Below, one piece after another: positions 5,942 through 13,726 of a stretch of DNA of 16,121 nt. The position numbers and the translations under genes are program-made. The stretch comes from an uncultured Porphyromonadaceae bacterium (GTDB taxonomy: Bacteria > Bacteroidota > Bacteroidia > Bacteroidales > Muribaculaceae). The notes beneath the pieces were generated by a model that made no database searches, had not been told where the DNA came from, and worked only from the letters and a program-made list of their open reading frames with translations. The first letter of the stretch is position 1; each line of letters opens with the position of its first letter. The stretch lies in contig CAJMDR010000011.1 in the NCBI GenBank assembly GCA_905212215.1, positions 1 to 16,121 of the forward strand, in the 5' to 3' direction.

Positions 5942-8023
5942 ATGGGGAAGAATAAAGGCTCCATGCCATATCTGGAACGTGATATAAGCTGGATGTATTT
6001 CAATGCGAGGGTGCTTCAGGAAGCATCCAACGAGCGTGTGCCTTTACTTGAGCGATTGAATTTTCTTGGCATATATTCCAATAACCTTGATGAATTTTAC
6101 AGAGTCCGCATGGCCTCCGATGCCCGTTTGGCAGAGATGAAAGGTCCCGAAGCGCGTCAGGAAGCAGAGAGGGCAAAGGTTCTTGTACAGAAACTGCAGA
6201 AAATTGACGGCGCTTTAGCTGACATTTATATCCGTAAGGTGGCTGAGGTAATAGCAGAACTACATGACCAGAAGATAGAGTTTATAGACGAGACTCAGCT
6301 CACTGAAGAACAGAAGCGTTTTGTGAAGCGCTGGTATAGACAGACTTTGGCCGGTTTCATAAATCCTCAATGGCTAAAGGCAGCAAAGGACCTCTACAAT
6401 TATCGCGACGGAAGCATTTATCTTGCAGTGAGTCTTGACAGAAACGGCGAATCGGATTATGCTTTGATAGAGTTACCGGTAGACAGGGTAGGAAGATTCC
6501 TGAAAGTTCCCGGTGATGATGACACCGTGAAGCTGATGTATATTGACGATGTTGTGCGCTTTTGCCTGCCCTGCTTGTTTCCCGGCATGAAATATGATTC
6601 CTACAAGGCTTACAGCTTCAAATTCACACGCGATGCCGAGATGGAGATTGACGATGACTTGCATGAAGGCCTTTTGCAGAAAGTCGCGAAGGCAGTAAAG
6701 AACCGCAGGAAAGGTCCGGCAATGCGTGTGATATATGATTCTTCTATTCCCGGAGCACTTCTTGACAAACTGCTCAGGCATCTGAAGGTTGACAGACTCG
6801 ATACCGTTCAGCCCTCAGGCCGCTATCATAATCATAAGGACTTCATGGGGCTTCCGGACTTGGGTCGCAAGGACCTTGAATATAGTCCTATGCCACAGCT
6901 TGTGCCGACGGAGTTGAAACACAGTGGTTCTCTTCTTCACGATATTCAGCAACATGACCGCTATATACATGTTCCGTACCATACCTTCGACTATCTCATC
7001 CGATTGCTTCAGGAGGCGGCGGTAAGTCCTTCCGTAAGAAGCATCAAGATGTCTCTATACCGAGTGGCGAACCATTCAAAAGTAGTCCAGGCGTTGATAG
7101 GGGCTGCCAGAAACGGCAAGAAAGTGACAGTTCTTGTAGAACTTATGGCTCGTTTCGATGAACAGGCAAACATTGCTATTTCCCGTAGCATGCAGGATGC
7201 CGGTATCAAGGTTCTGTTCGGGCCCGAAGGCATGAAGGTGCATGGTAAACTGCTTTACATAGGCATGCGGAAAAGCCGTGACATAGCTGTTGTCTCCACC
7301 GGCAATTTCCATGAAGGTAACGCGAAGCATTACACTGATTTCCTACTGTTTACATCACGCCCGGAAATAACCAAGGAAGTGGATGCCGTATTCGACCTTA
7401 TCCGCAATCCATTTTCTCAGACACAGTTCAAGGAGCTGATGGTTTCCCCAAACGATATGCGCAACCGTATATGTCATCTTATTGACAACGAGATACACAA
7501 TGCCAAGCATGGCAAAGAGGCGTGGATAAAGATTAAAATCAACCATATCACCGACCGTGGAATGGTTGAAAAACTATACGAGGCATCGCAGGCCGGGGTG
7601 AAGATTGAAATACTGGTAAGGGGTAATTGTTCGCTTATGCCGGGTCAGAAAGGAGTTAGCGAGAACATATTAGCCTATGGCATAATCGATCGTTATCTGG
7701 AACATTCCCGAATACTCATTTTCCATGCCGGGGGTAAGAACCTAACCTTTATCGGTTCTGCTGACTGGATGCCGCGCAACCTTGATCGTCGTATTGAGGT
7801 AATGACTCCGGTTTATGACGAGGCTATTAAGAAGGAATTGCTCTTCATTGTCGATGCCGGGCTGAAGGACAATGTCAAGGCCCGGATTGTGGATGGTACA
7901 GGAACCAACCATTATCATACCGATACAGATTCCGGTTCCTATCGCTCCCAGACAGAGCTGTATCTCCACTATAAGGAACAGATAGAAGAAGATAAGTCAG
8001 AAATCAGAAAGGAGAGGGTATGA
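5942..8023 (+). CDS. ppk1: Polyphosphate kinase 1
   Basis: Ppk1 reversibly transfers the gamma phosphate of ATP to inorganic polyphosphate. The 693-residue length is normal. The N-terminal domain opens with ERDISWMYFNARVL and contains the SNNLDEFYRVRM motif that contacts the nucleotide base. The head domain covers roughly residues 115-320. The two phospholipase-D-like C domains follow. His434 in MKVHGKLLYIG is the autophosphorylated residue (E. coli His435), and His588 in LEHSRILIF matches the second conserved His (E. coli His592). STGNFHEGNAKHYTDF and GSADWMPRNLDRRIE are further family signatures. The start ATG at 5942 follows an A-rich leader, and the next Met (SMPYLERD) is 7 residues later. 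The stop overlaps the ppx start by ATGA, so kinase and phosphatase are translated together. No Pho-type operator was recognised upstream. Confidence 0.97.
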   Translation: MGKNKGSMPYLERDISWMYFNARVLQEASNERVPLLERLNFLGIYSNNLDEFYRVRMASDARLAEMKGPEARQEAERAKVLVQKLQKIDGALADIYIRKVAEVIAELHDQKIEFIDETQLTEEQKRFVKRWYRQTLAGFINPQWLKAAKDLYNYRDGSIYLAVSLDRNGESDYALIELPVDRVGRFLKVPGDDDTVKLMYIDDVVRFCLPCLFPGMKYDSYKAYSFKFTRDAEMEIDDDLHEGLLQKVAKAVKNRRKGPAMRVIYDSSIPGALLDKLLRHLKVDRLDTVQPSGRYHNHKDFMGLPDLGRKDLEYSPMPQLVPTELKHSGSLLHDIQQHDRYIHVPYHTFDYLIRLLQEAAVSPSVRSIKMSLYRVANHSKVVQALIGAARNGKKVTVLVELMARFDEQANIAISRSMQDAGIKVLFGPEGMKVHGKLLYIGMRKSRDIAVVSTGNFHEGNAKHYTDFLLFTSRPEITKEVDAVFDLIRNPFSQTQFKELMVSPNDMRNRICHLIDNEIHNAKHGKEAWIKIKINHITDRGMVEKLYEASQAGVKIEILVRGNCSLMPGQKGVSENILAYGIIDRYLEHSRILIFHAGGKNLTFIGSADWMPRNLDRRIEVMTPVYDEAIKKELLFIVDAGLKDNVKARIVDGTGTNHYHTDTDSGSYRSQTELYLHYKEQIEEDKSEIRKERV

Positions 8024-8901
8024 CATACGCTGCTATAGATATAGGTTCAAACGCTGTTCGTTTGCTGATAAAACGCGACGAGGAAGGCTGTCAGTATCTT
8101 GACAAGCTTTTGTTGCTGCGTGTTCCTTTGCGTCTCGGCTTTGATGTTTTCAGCAAAGGTGAGATTTCAAAAGGAAAAGCGGAAGATCTTGTACGCCTCA
8201 TGCACAGTTACGCCCTGCTTATGAAGATTTATAAAGTCGACATAATGCGTGCATGTGCCACTTCCGCCATGCGCGACGCCGCCAATGGCAAGGAGTTAAT
8301 AAGGAAAATAGAAACTAAAACCGGCATAAAGGTAGAGATTATCAGTGGCGCTGAGGAAGCCATGATTGTCTATGAGAATCATCAGGATTCAGGTTTCGAT
8401 AAAAAAGGAAATTATCTTTATGTAGATGTTGGAGGTGGCAGCACGGAACTGAATATGCTCAGCGACGGTAAACTGGTTTTCTCGCGGTCGTTCAACATAG
8501 GCACCGTGCGGATGCTGACCGGAGGTGTGAATCCGGAAACAAGAGCTGAACTGTGCGATTTATGTGTGGAACTTCGTAGCCATTATCCTTCCATAAGCAT
8601 TGTGGGTTCCGGAGGCAATATCAACAAGCTTTATAAACTTGTAGGCGAGAAAAAGCCAAAGCGTATCAGTTATAAGGCTTTGGAAGATATCTACAAGGAG
8701 CTTTTGCCGCTGACCATGGAGGAGAGGATGACGCGCTATGCAATGCGTCCTGACCGTGCAGACGTTATCATTCCGGCTTCAAGGATTTTCCTCACAATAG
8801 CCTCTTTGACAGGAGCGCAATATATTTACGTTCCGGTGATAGGTGTCGCTGACGGTATTATCGATGCCTTGGCAAGGCAATGCAAGAAGGAAAAACATTG
8901 A
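8020..8901 (+). CDS. ppx: Exopolyphosphatase / GppA-type phosphatase, short form
   Basis: This ASKHA-fold phosphatase of the Ppx/GppA family removes terminal phosphates from polyphosphate or from pppGpp. Motifs are AIDIGSNAVRLLI (5-17, phosphate 1 loop), ISGAEEA (108-114, with the catalytic Glu), YVDVGGGSTE (134-143, phosphate 2 loop), GSGGN (196-200) and RPDRADVI (243-250). At 293 residues it contains only the two ASKHA lobes and lacks the C-terminal HD-like domain of the longer enterobacterial enzymes; short forms are common in the family. Its start overlaps the ppk1 stop by four bases (ATGA). Context favours polyphosphate as substrate, but pppGpp hydrolase activity cannot be excluded from sequence. 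Confidence 0.95.
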   Translation: MTYAAIDIGSNAVRLLIKRDEEGCQYLDKLLLLRVPLRLGFDVFSKGEISKGKAEDLVRLMHSYALLMKIYKVDIMRACATSAMRDAANGKELIRKIETKTGIKVEIISGAEEAMIVYENHQDSGFDKKGNYLYVDVGGGSTELNMLSDGKLVFSRSFNIGTVRMLTGGVNPETRAELCDLCVELRSHYPSISIVGSGGNINKLYKLVGEKKPKRISYKALEDIYKELLPLTMEERMTRYAMRPDRADVIIPASRIFLTIASLTGAQYIYVPVIGVADGIIDALARQCKKEKH

Positions 8902-8922
8902 TACTCCTGTGCATGATGCCTC

Positions 8923-8935
8923 GGCGATATTCGCC
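8923..8935 (+). terminator. Weak hairpin after ppx
   Basis: GGCGA-TAT-TCGCC forms a 5-bp stem with a 3-nt loop, 21 bp after the ppx stop and before an A/T-rich stretch. It also sits in the -33 to -7 spacer region of the next promoter. It could help end the ppk1-ppx transcript or be an operator-like palindrome. The stem is short, so confidence is low. Confidence 0.3.
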
Positions 8936-8952
8936 ATTTAAAAGACTTTTAT

Positions 8953-8960
8953 TATCTTTG
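8953..8960 (+). promoter_or_regulatory. Bacteroidetes -7 promoter box for the permease-rsmE unit
   Basis: TATCTTTG is an exact TAnnTTTG match followed by CA. It lies 76 bp before ATG 9036 and predicts a leader of about 70 nt. No good -33 TTG is seen at the right spacing. Confidence 0.68.
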
Positions 8961-9035
8961 CAGACAATATAGGTGATACCAAGTAAATCTGCTGTTTAAG
9001 ACAGACGATTGAGTTTAACCGTTAAAAACAATGCC

Positions 9036-10385
9036 ATGCATTCAAACACAAAACTGAAAATCCGCCTGTCGGTGATGAATTTTCTGGAGTTTGCCGTATG
9101 GGGCTCCTATCTGGTATCTTTGGGAATCTATCTCAACAGTACCGGGCTTAATCAGGATATTCCCTGGTTTTATACAGTACAAGGTTTGGTTTCCCTTTTT
9201 ATGCCAGGACTCATAGGCATAGCCGCCGACCGCTGGATTCCGGCACAGAAAATGCTTGGCTTGTGCCATCTCTTGGCAGGAGTGTTCATGATTCTGGCAG
9301 GATGGGTAGGCTTCACGGGAGGCGAGCATGTATCGTTCGCGCATATTTTTACTTTCTATACGCTGTCCGTGGCATTCTTCATGCCTACCATCGGACTCTG
9401 CAACTCCGTGTCTTTCAATGCCCTGACGAAAGCAGGAATGGATACGGTAAAAGATTTCCCGCCAATACGTGTCTTCGGAACCGTTGGCTTTATCTGCGCC
9501 GAACTGTTCGTCAACTTCACACAATTCCAGAACACATACATGCAGCTCTTCACAAGCGGCATCGTGAGCTTGTTGCTGATGGCTTATTCTTTCACTCTCC
9601 CCGCGTGCCCGGTGAATAAAAATGTGACGGGTTCCCTGAGCGAGAAACTCGGTCTGAACGCCTTCAAACTGTTCAAGCGTAAGAAAATGGCCATCTTCTT
9701 CATCTTCTCGATGCTATTGGGCATCTCCCTTCAGATTACCAATGCATACGGCACTACCTTCATAGAGAGCTTCTCACGTATTCCGGAATATATGAACGAC
9801 TGGGCTGCTAAGAATGCCACCGCTCTGACTTCCCTCTCGCAGGCAAGCGAGGCCCTTTGCATCCTTGCCATACCGTTCTGCCTGAAACGTTTCGGCATAA
9901 AGGGTGTCATGCTCATGGCTATGTTCGCCTGGGTGCTCAGGTTCGGATTCTTCGGTATTGGTAATACCGGTTCCGGACTGATATTCCTCATACTGTCATG
10001 TATCGTCTATGGTGTGGCGTTCGACTTCTTCAATGTATCCGGCGGTCTTTTCGTGGATAAGGAAACAGATCCGAAGATGCGCTCATCAGCTCAAGGCCTT
10101 TTCATGATAATGACCAACGGCATTGGCGCCTCTATCGGCACATACCTGGCCGGCAACGTGGTAATTAACAAGCTTGTCTTTACCGAGGCTAATGGCAATG
10201 ATGCCGCTCTCCAGTTCCCCGGATGGCAGGAATCGTGGTTCATCTTCGCCGCTTACGCCTTAGTGGTGGCTGTGCTGTTCTTCATTGTCTTTAAAGATAC
10301 GGAGAACAAGAGCAAAGTCTCCCGTAAGGAAGTAAAGAGTGTTGAGGATACATCCTCCGATGCTGACGGTTTCGTTGATGTCTGA
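9036..10385 (+). CDS. MFS nucleoside:H+ symporter, NupG-like
   Basis: A 449-residue inner-membrane protein with about 12 hydrophobic helices. The N-terminal signature (RLSVMNFLEFAVWGSYLVSLG), the GLIGIAADRW loop after helix 2, and PPIRVFGTVGFI before helix 5 fit the nucleoside:H+ symporter (NHS/NupG) branch of the major facilitator superfamily, which is abundant in Bacteroidales. GVAFDFFNVSGGLFVD in the C-terminal half is also typical. Substrate is predicted to be nucleosides but could be another small solute. The start ATG at 9036 gives MHSNTKLKIRLSVMNF, close to the usual family start; an in-frame TTG at 9009 would add nine unneeded residues. The C-terminus is a short acidic cytosolic tail. 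rsmE begins 3 nt after the stop. Confidence 0.9.
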   Translation: MHSNTKLKIRLSVMNFLEFAVWGSYLVSLGIYLNSTGLNQDIPWFYTVQGLVSLFMPGLIGIAADRWIPAQKMLGLCHLLAGVFMILAGWVGFTGGEHVSFAHIFTFYTLSVAFFMPTIGLCNSVSFNALTKAGMDTVKDFPPIRVFGTVGFICAELFVNFTQFQNTYMQLFTSGIVSLLLMAYSFTLPACPVNKNVTGSLSEKLGLNAFKLFKRKKMAIFFIFSMLLGISLQITNAYGTTFIESFSRIPEYMNDWAAKNATALTSLSQASEALCILAIPFCLKRFGIKGVMLMAMFAWVLRFGFFGIGNTGSGLIFLILSCIVYGVAFDFFNVSGGLFVDKETDPKMRSSAQGLFMIMTNGIGASIGTYLAGNVVINKLVFTEANGNDAALQFPGWQESWFIFAAYALVVAVLFFIVFKDTENKSKVSRKEVKSVEDTSSDADGFVDV

Positions 10386-10388
10386 AAG

Positions 10389-11099
10389 ATGATAAGATTT
10401 TATGCTCCCGACATAGAGAGCGACAACATACTGCCCGGTGAGGAATCTTCCCATTGCGCAAGGGTTCTTCGGCATCGGGAAGGCGATATCATAGAAGTGG
10501 TTGACGGGAAAGGGAATGTCTTTTCCTGCCTCATCACCGATGCCAATCCCCATAAGGTTAAGGTAGAGATAGCGGGAAAAAAAGAAGAACCTCCGCATTG
10601 GCAACGAAATATTACATTAGCCGTGGCACCCACTAAGAATGCCGACCGTATGGAATGGCTTGCAGAGAAGGTGACAGAGATGGGCATAGACCGTCTTGTG
10701 CTTTTGCGCTGCGACCATTCCGAACGGAAGGCCATGAAGACCGACCGGCTGAAAAGGGTGATGACAAGTGCTATGAAACAGAGTCTTAAGGCAACGTTGC
10801 CGCTCTTGGATGGTCCCATGGAATTCTCTGATTTCATAAGTTCTATTAAAGGAGACTCTTGTAAATGGATAGCCCATTGTGAGCCTGATAAGCCAAGAGA
10901 ACTTCTGAAACAGCATCTCCCGGCCATGTATGAAGATGTGGTGATTCTAATAGGTCCCGAAGGGGATTTCTCTCCAGAGGAGATAGAGAAAGCCCTTGAA
11001 GCTGGGTTTCAGCCTGTGACATTGGGGAAAAGTCGTCTGAGAACTGAAACAGCCGCAATGTTTGCGGTAGCTGCACTTCATGCTGCGACGGATATGTGA
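10389..11099 (+). CDS. rsmE: 16S rRNA (uracil-1498-N3)-methyltransferase RsmE
   Basis: RsmE is a SAM-dependent SPOUT-class enzyme that methylates N3 of U1498 in 16S rRNA. The 236-residue length is typical. The N-terminal PUA-like domain spans about residues 1-70 (HCARVLRHREGDIIEVVDGKG). The trefoil-knot catalytic domain shows ADRMEWLAEKVTEMGID (85-101), SAMKQS (127-132), the SAM-binding IGPEGDFSPEE (188-198) and LGKSRLRTETAA (212-223). All key motifs are intact. The ATG lies 3 nt after the permease stop, so it is almost certainly co-transcribed with that gene. I see no functional link between the two beyond shared expression. Confidence 0.97.
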   Translation: MIRFYAPDIESDNILPGEESSHCARVLRHREGDIIEVVDGKGNVFSCLITDANPHKVKVEIAGKKEEPPHWQRNITLAVAPTKNADRMEWLAEKVTEMGIDRLVLLRCDHSERKAMKTDRLKRVMTSAMKQSLKATLPLLDGPMEFSDFISSIKGDSCKWIAHCEPDKPRELLKQHLPAMYEDVVILIGPEGDFSPEEIEKALEAGFQPVTLGKSRLRTETAAMFAVAALHAATDM

Positions 11100-11155
11100 A
11101 ACGAGATGAAAAGTGAACCTGACTTCATTCTTTTTGTTTTTGAAATAGATACAAT

Positions 11156-11971
11156 ATGTTTTCTGAACTGAATAAATACCTGACCTCTTCTAAGACCGGC
11201 AATTTCTTTCTGTTGGCCGGCCCATGCGTTATAGAAGGCGAGGAAATGGCACTCGGCATCGCGGAGCATCTGTTGGCGATTGCCGAACGCCTTGACATTC
11301 CCTTTGTATTCAAGGGAAGTTACCGTAAAGCCAACCGTTCGCGTCTTGATTCCTTTCAGGGAATAGGAGACGAGAAGGCTCTGCGTATCCTGCGTAAAAT
11401 AGGGGAGACTTTCAATATACCTGTGGTGACCGACATTCATCTCCCTTCAGAAGCAGCTATGGCGGCTGAATATGTCGACATGCTTCAGATTCCCGCTTTC
11501 CTTTGCCGTCAGACCGATCTTTTGCTCGCCGCTGCCGAGACAGGGAAATTCGTGAATGTGAAGAAAGGACAATTCCTTGCTCCTGCAAGCATGCGCTATG
11601 CAGTGGAGAAGGTAAGGGCTAAAGGTAATGAGAATGTGGCTGTGACAGAACGTGGCTCCATGTTAGGTTATGGCGATTTGGTGGTTGATATGCGTGGTAT
11701 CCCACAAATGAAGGAATGCTGTGCCTGCCCTGTTATTATGGATATAACCCACTCTCTCCAGCAGCCTAACAGGTCGGAAGGGGTAACCGGAGGTCAGCCG
11801 GAGCTTATCGGTACAATAGCAAAGGCTGCCATAGCTGCCGGAGCCGACGGTATCTTCATGGAAACTCACCATGATCCTAAGAATGCCAAGAGTGACGGTG
11901 CTAATATGTTGCCGTTGAACGAGGCGCCCTCGTTGCTTGAAACGCTTACGCGGCTCAGAATGGCTTTGTAG
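11156..11971 (+). CDS. kdsA: 3-deoxy-8-phosphooctulonate synthase, metal-dependent class
   Basis: KdsA condenses phosphoenolpyruvate with arabinose-5-phosphate to give Kdo-8-phosphate for the LPS inner core, in the cytoplasm. The 271-residue TIM-barrel protein shows LLAGPCVIE (19-27), FKGSYRKANRSR, TDIHLPSEA, PAFLCRQTDLL, VKKGQFLAP, TERGSMLGYGDLVVD, DITHSLQQP and METHHDPKNAKSDGANMLP. Cys24 in GPCVIE replaces the Asn of the E. coli metal-independent enzyme, and the His (DITHS), Glu (METHH) and Asp (KSDG) ligand positions are present. This places it in the metal-dependent class. The gene starts 56 nt after rsmE. TCTTTTTG at 11129-11136 is a one-mismatch -7 box, so it may have its own promoter as well as readthrough. 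Presence of kdsA confirms a Gram-negative Kdo-containing envelope. Confidence 0.97.
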   Translation: MFSELNKYLTSSKTGNFFLLAGPCVIEGEEMALGIAEHLLAIAERLDIPFVFKGSYRKANRSRLDSFQGIGDEKALRILRKIGETFNIPVVTDIHLPSEAAMAAEYVDMLQIPAFLCRQTDLLLAAAETGKFVNVKKGQFLAPASMRYAVEKVRAKGNENVAVTERGSMLGYGDLVVDMRGIPQMKECCACPVIMDITHSLQQPNRSEGVTGGQPELIGTIAKAAIAAGADGIFMETHHDPKNAKSDGANMLPLNEAPSLLETLTRLRMAL

Positions 11972-11990
11972 CTTAGAACGAAGTTCAGAA

Positions 11991-12023
11991 AATAAGGAAA
12001 GAAAAAACGCTTTAAACCTTATT
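11991..12023 (+). promoter_or_regulatory. Hairpin in the translation-start region of the TPR gene
   Basis: AATAAGG (11991-11997) pairs perfectly with CCTTATT (12017-12023). A second 4-bp stem (AAAG/CTTT) can form inside after a 3-nt bulge. The structure ends 3 nt before the ATG at 12027 and would place the A-rich leader in a stem-loop. Whether it limits ribosome access is untested. Confidence 0.3.
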
Positions 12024-12026
12024 CGG

Positions 12027-13529
12027 ATGCGAAAAATTTTTACCCTGGTGCTTGCAGCTTCGGCTATGTTCAATATAGCGGCTGCACCGATAGAACCGAT
12101 GACAAAAGCTGTACTGGAGGCTTATGATCAGTTGCTGCAGGATAATCCAAACGATTATACCACACTTTATCAGCGTGGCATGCAGTATTTCGATATCGGT
12201 CAGTACAAAGATGCCTTGAAGGATATAGAAAAAGCCATTAGCCTCACTCCTAAAGGTAATAAAGATCTTAAGGCGCAGGAATACGAATTGTTAGCCGCGC
12301 TATATGCAACTGACAAAGAATACCGGTTGGCCAAGGAAGCTGTAAGGAATGCACTGGAATATAATCCCAACGATTACAGACTTCTGTACAGATTAGGCGA
12401 GTTCAGCCTGCTCGACAACGATACGGAGGCTGCCAGAGTTGCGTTTCTCGCAATGCAGAGTCAGCGCTCCCAGTCTCCTGAAGCTATGTTGGGATTGGCA
12501 AGGGTGGATATAGCAAATGGTAGCTATGATGAGGCTATGTCTAAGATAAAGCTTGCAGAAGGCTTCAATAGCCCGCAATGGACCATCAGTCAGACTACTG
12601 GCAATCTGCTCGTTCAGTTAGGCAAACCACAGCAGGCTGCTTTGTCCTATATTAAGGCTATCTCTCTTGGCGAAGGAGAGAATATGCCTTTACAATCACT
12701 CTTCGACCTTGCAAAGACTAATTACCGCGAGGTGAAGACCGCCATTAAGCAAGCTGAGAACAAGACCACCGGTAACGCCACCATGCCGTTACTGATGGCT
12801 AATGTAGCCTTTGAGACCGGCCATTATACGGATGCTGCCGATGCTCTCAATACTGTGTTGAAATATGAGCAGGGCCGTCAGCCCGGAGTCTACAGCCTAC
12901 TCGCCGAGTGTCTGTTAGCACAGGGTAAGGTGAATGAAGCACAGAGTAATGCTATGCGTGTTGTCATGGAATCGCCCAAGCCGAAGTTCCAGTGTACCGC
13001 AGCAAGGATAATGTATGCGGCAGGAAAGGATACCGAGGCACTGGATATGTTGAATAAAGTGCTTGTGGAGAACTCAGCGGATGCCGAGGCTCTGACCCTT
13101 AAGGCTGAGATCTTGGCCGCGTCAGGTAAATATGCCGGTGCTTCTGCTGCTCTGCAATATGCCATAGACGCCGATGCGGATAATCTTTATCTTCTTACTC
13201 TTAAAGGATTGATAGAGGAAAAGGCTGGAGACTCTCATGCAATGACAAGTTTTGCACAAGCAGCTTCTTTAGAGGCTGCTACAGATGCGCAGAAAGCTTG
13301 CAAGGCAATAGCACAGATTAAGGAAGGCAAGCAGCTTGACGGCGATGCCACCTTGCGCGAAATGCTTCAGACCCAGACCGCGGAATCACTGTACTGGGCT
13401 GCCGTTGCATACGCTGCCACAGGAGATGGGTCAAAGAGTGCAGCTTTGGCAAAGCAGGCAAAGGATTTCGGGTTCGAGAATCTTTATTTACTTGACACTG
13501 CAAAAGGGCCCCTTACTCTCCGTCCCTGA
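12027..13529 (+). CDS. Exported tetratricopeptide-repeat protein
   Basis: From ATG 12027 the product is 500 residues with a signal peptide (MRKIFTLVLAASAMFNIAAA, cleavage near residue 20). It has no lipobox, so it is probably periplasmic. The rest is almost wholly helical TPR-like repeats. The clearest runs from about 43 to 76 (LYQRGMQYFDIGQYKDALKD), with further units near 83-116, 117-150, 187-215 and several in the Ala-rich C-terminal half (for example around DAADALNTVLKY and EALTLKAEILAASGKY). TPR arrays act as protein-binding scaffolds; no catalytic domain is visible. A longer in-frame start at 11937 lies inside kdsA and would put 30 residues before the signal peptide, so it is rejected. 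A hairpin lies just before the ATG. The partner is unknown. Confidence 0.88.
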   Translation: MRKIFTLVLAASAMFNIAAAPIEPMTKAVLEAYDQLLQDNPNDYTTLYQRGMQYFDIGQYKDALKDIEKAISLTPKGNKDLKAQEYELLAALYATDKEYRLAKEAVRNALEYNPNDYRLLYRLGEFSLLDNDTEAARVAFLAMQSQRSQSPEAMLGLARVDIANGSYDEAMSKIKLAEGFNSPQWTISQTTGNLLVQLGKPQQAALSYIKAISLGEGENMPLQSLFDLAKTNYREVKTAIKQAENKTTGNATMPLLMANVAFETGHYTDAADALNTVLKYEQGRQPGVYSLLAECLLAQGKVNEAQSNAMRVVMESPKPKFQCTAARIMYAAGKDTEALDMLNKVLVENSADAEALTLKAEILAASGKYAGASAALQYAIDADADNLYLLTLKGLIEEKAGDSHAMTSFAQAASLEAATDAQKACKAIAQIKEGKQLDGDATLREMLQTQTAESLYWAAVAYAATGDGSKSAALAKQAKDFGFENLYLLDTAKGPLTLRP

Positions 13530-13591
13530 TTCTTTTTCATAAAACGCATCGGGAGCCTTTCTGAAACAAAGGACATTTTGAGATAAAGATG

Positions 13592-13634
13592 ATAATCAAG
13601 TGCCGGACGATTTTTTCGCCCGGCACTTGATTAT
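13592..13634. terminator. 15-bp hairpin between convergent genes
   Basis: ATAATCAAGTGCCGG (13592-13606) pairs perfectly with CCGGCACTTGATTAT (13620-13634). Inside, an A-C mismatch is followed by a CG/CG extension and a loop of mainly T. It lies between the ends of the TPR gene and the oppositely oriented DUF3943 gene, so it can end transcripts from both sides. A T-run follows on neither side; the six Ts are in the loop. Confidence 0.7.
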
Positions 13635-13726
13635 ATAGTAGTGTCTCCATATGGTCTACAGTTATTTATTGTCTGGATTAGAATAATTGACATGGCTCTT
13701 AACGAATGTTGAAAATTGTTTGTGGT

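Noticed and set aside
10400..10927. Minus-strand 175-codon frame inside rsmE
   Set aside because: rsmE has all SPOUT motifs in the opposite frame. The antisense product is rich in Ser and Arg with no domain.
11937..12026. Upstream start of the TPR protein inside kdsA
   Set aside because: It would place 30 charged residues before a clean signal peptide. ATG 12027 gives a standard exported start.
13556..13572. CCTTT/AAAGG hairpin just after the TPR gene
   Set aside because: Only 5 bp with a 7-nt loop. The much stronger hairpin at 13592-13634 explains the transcript end better.
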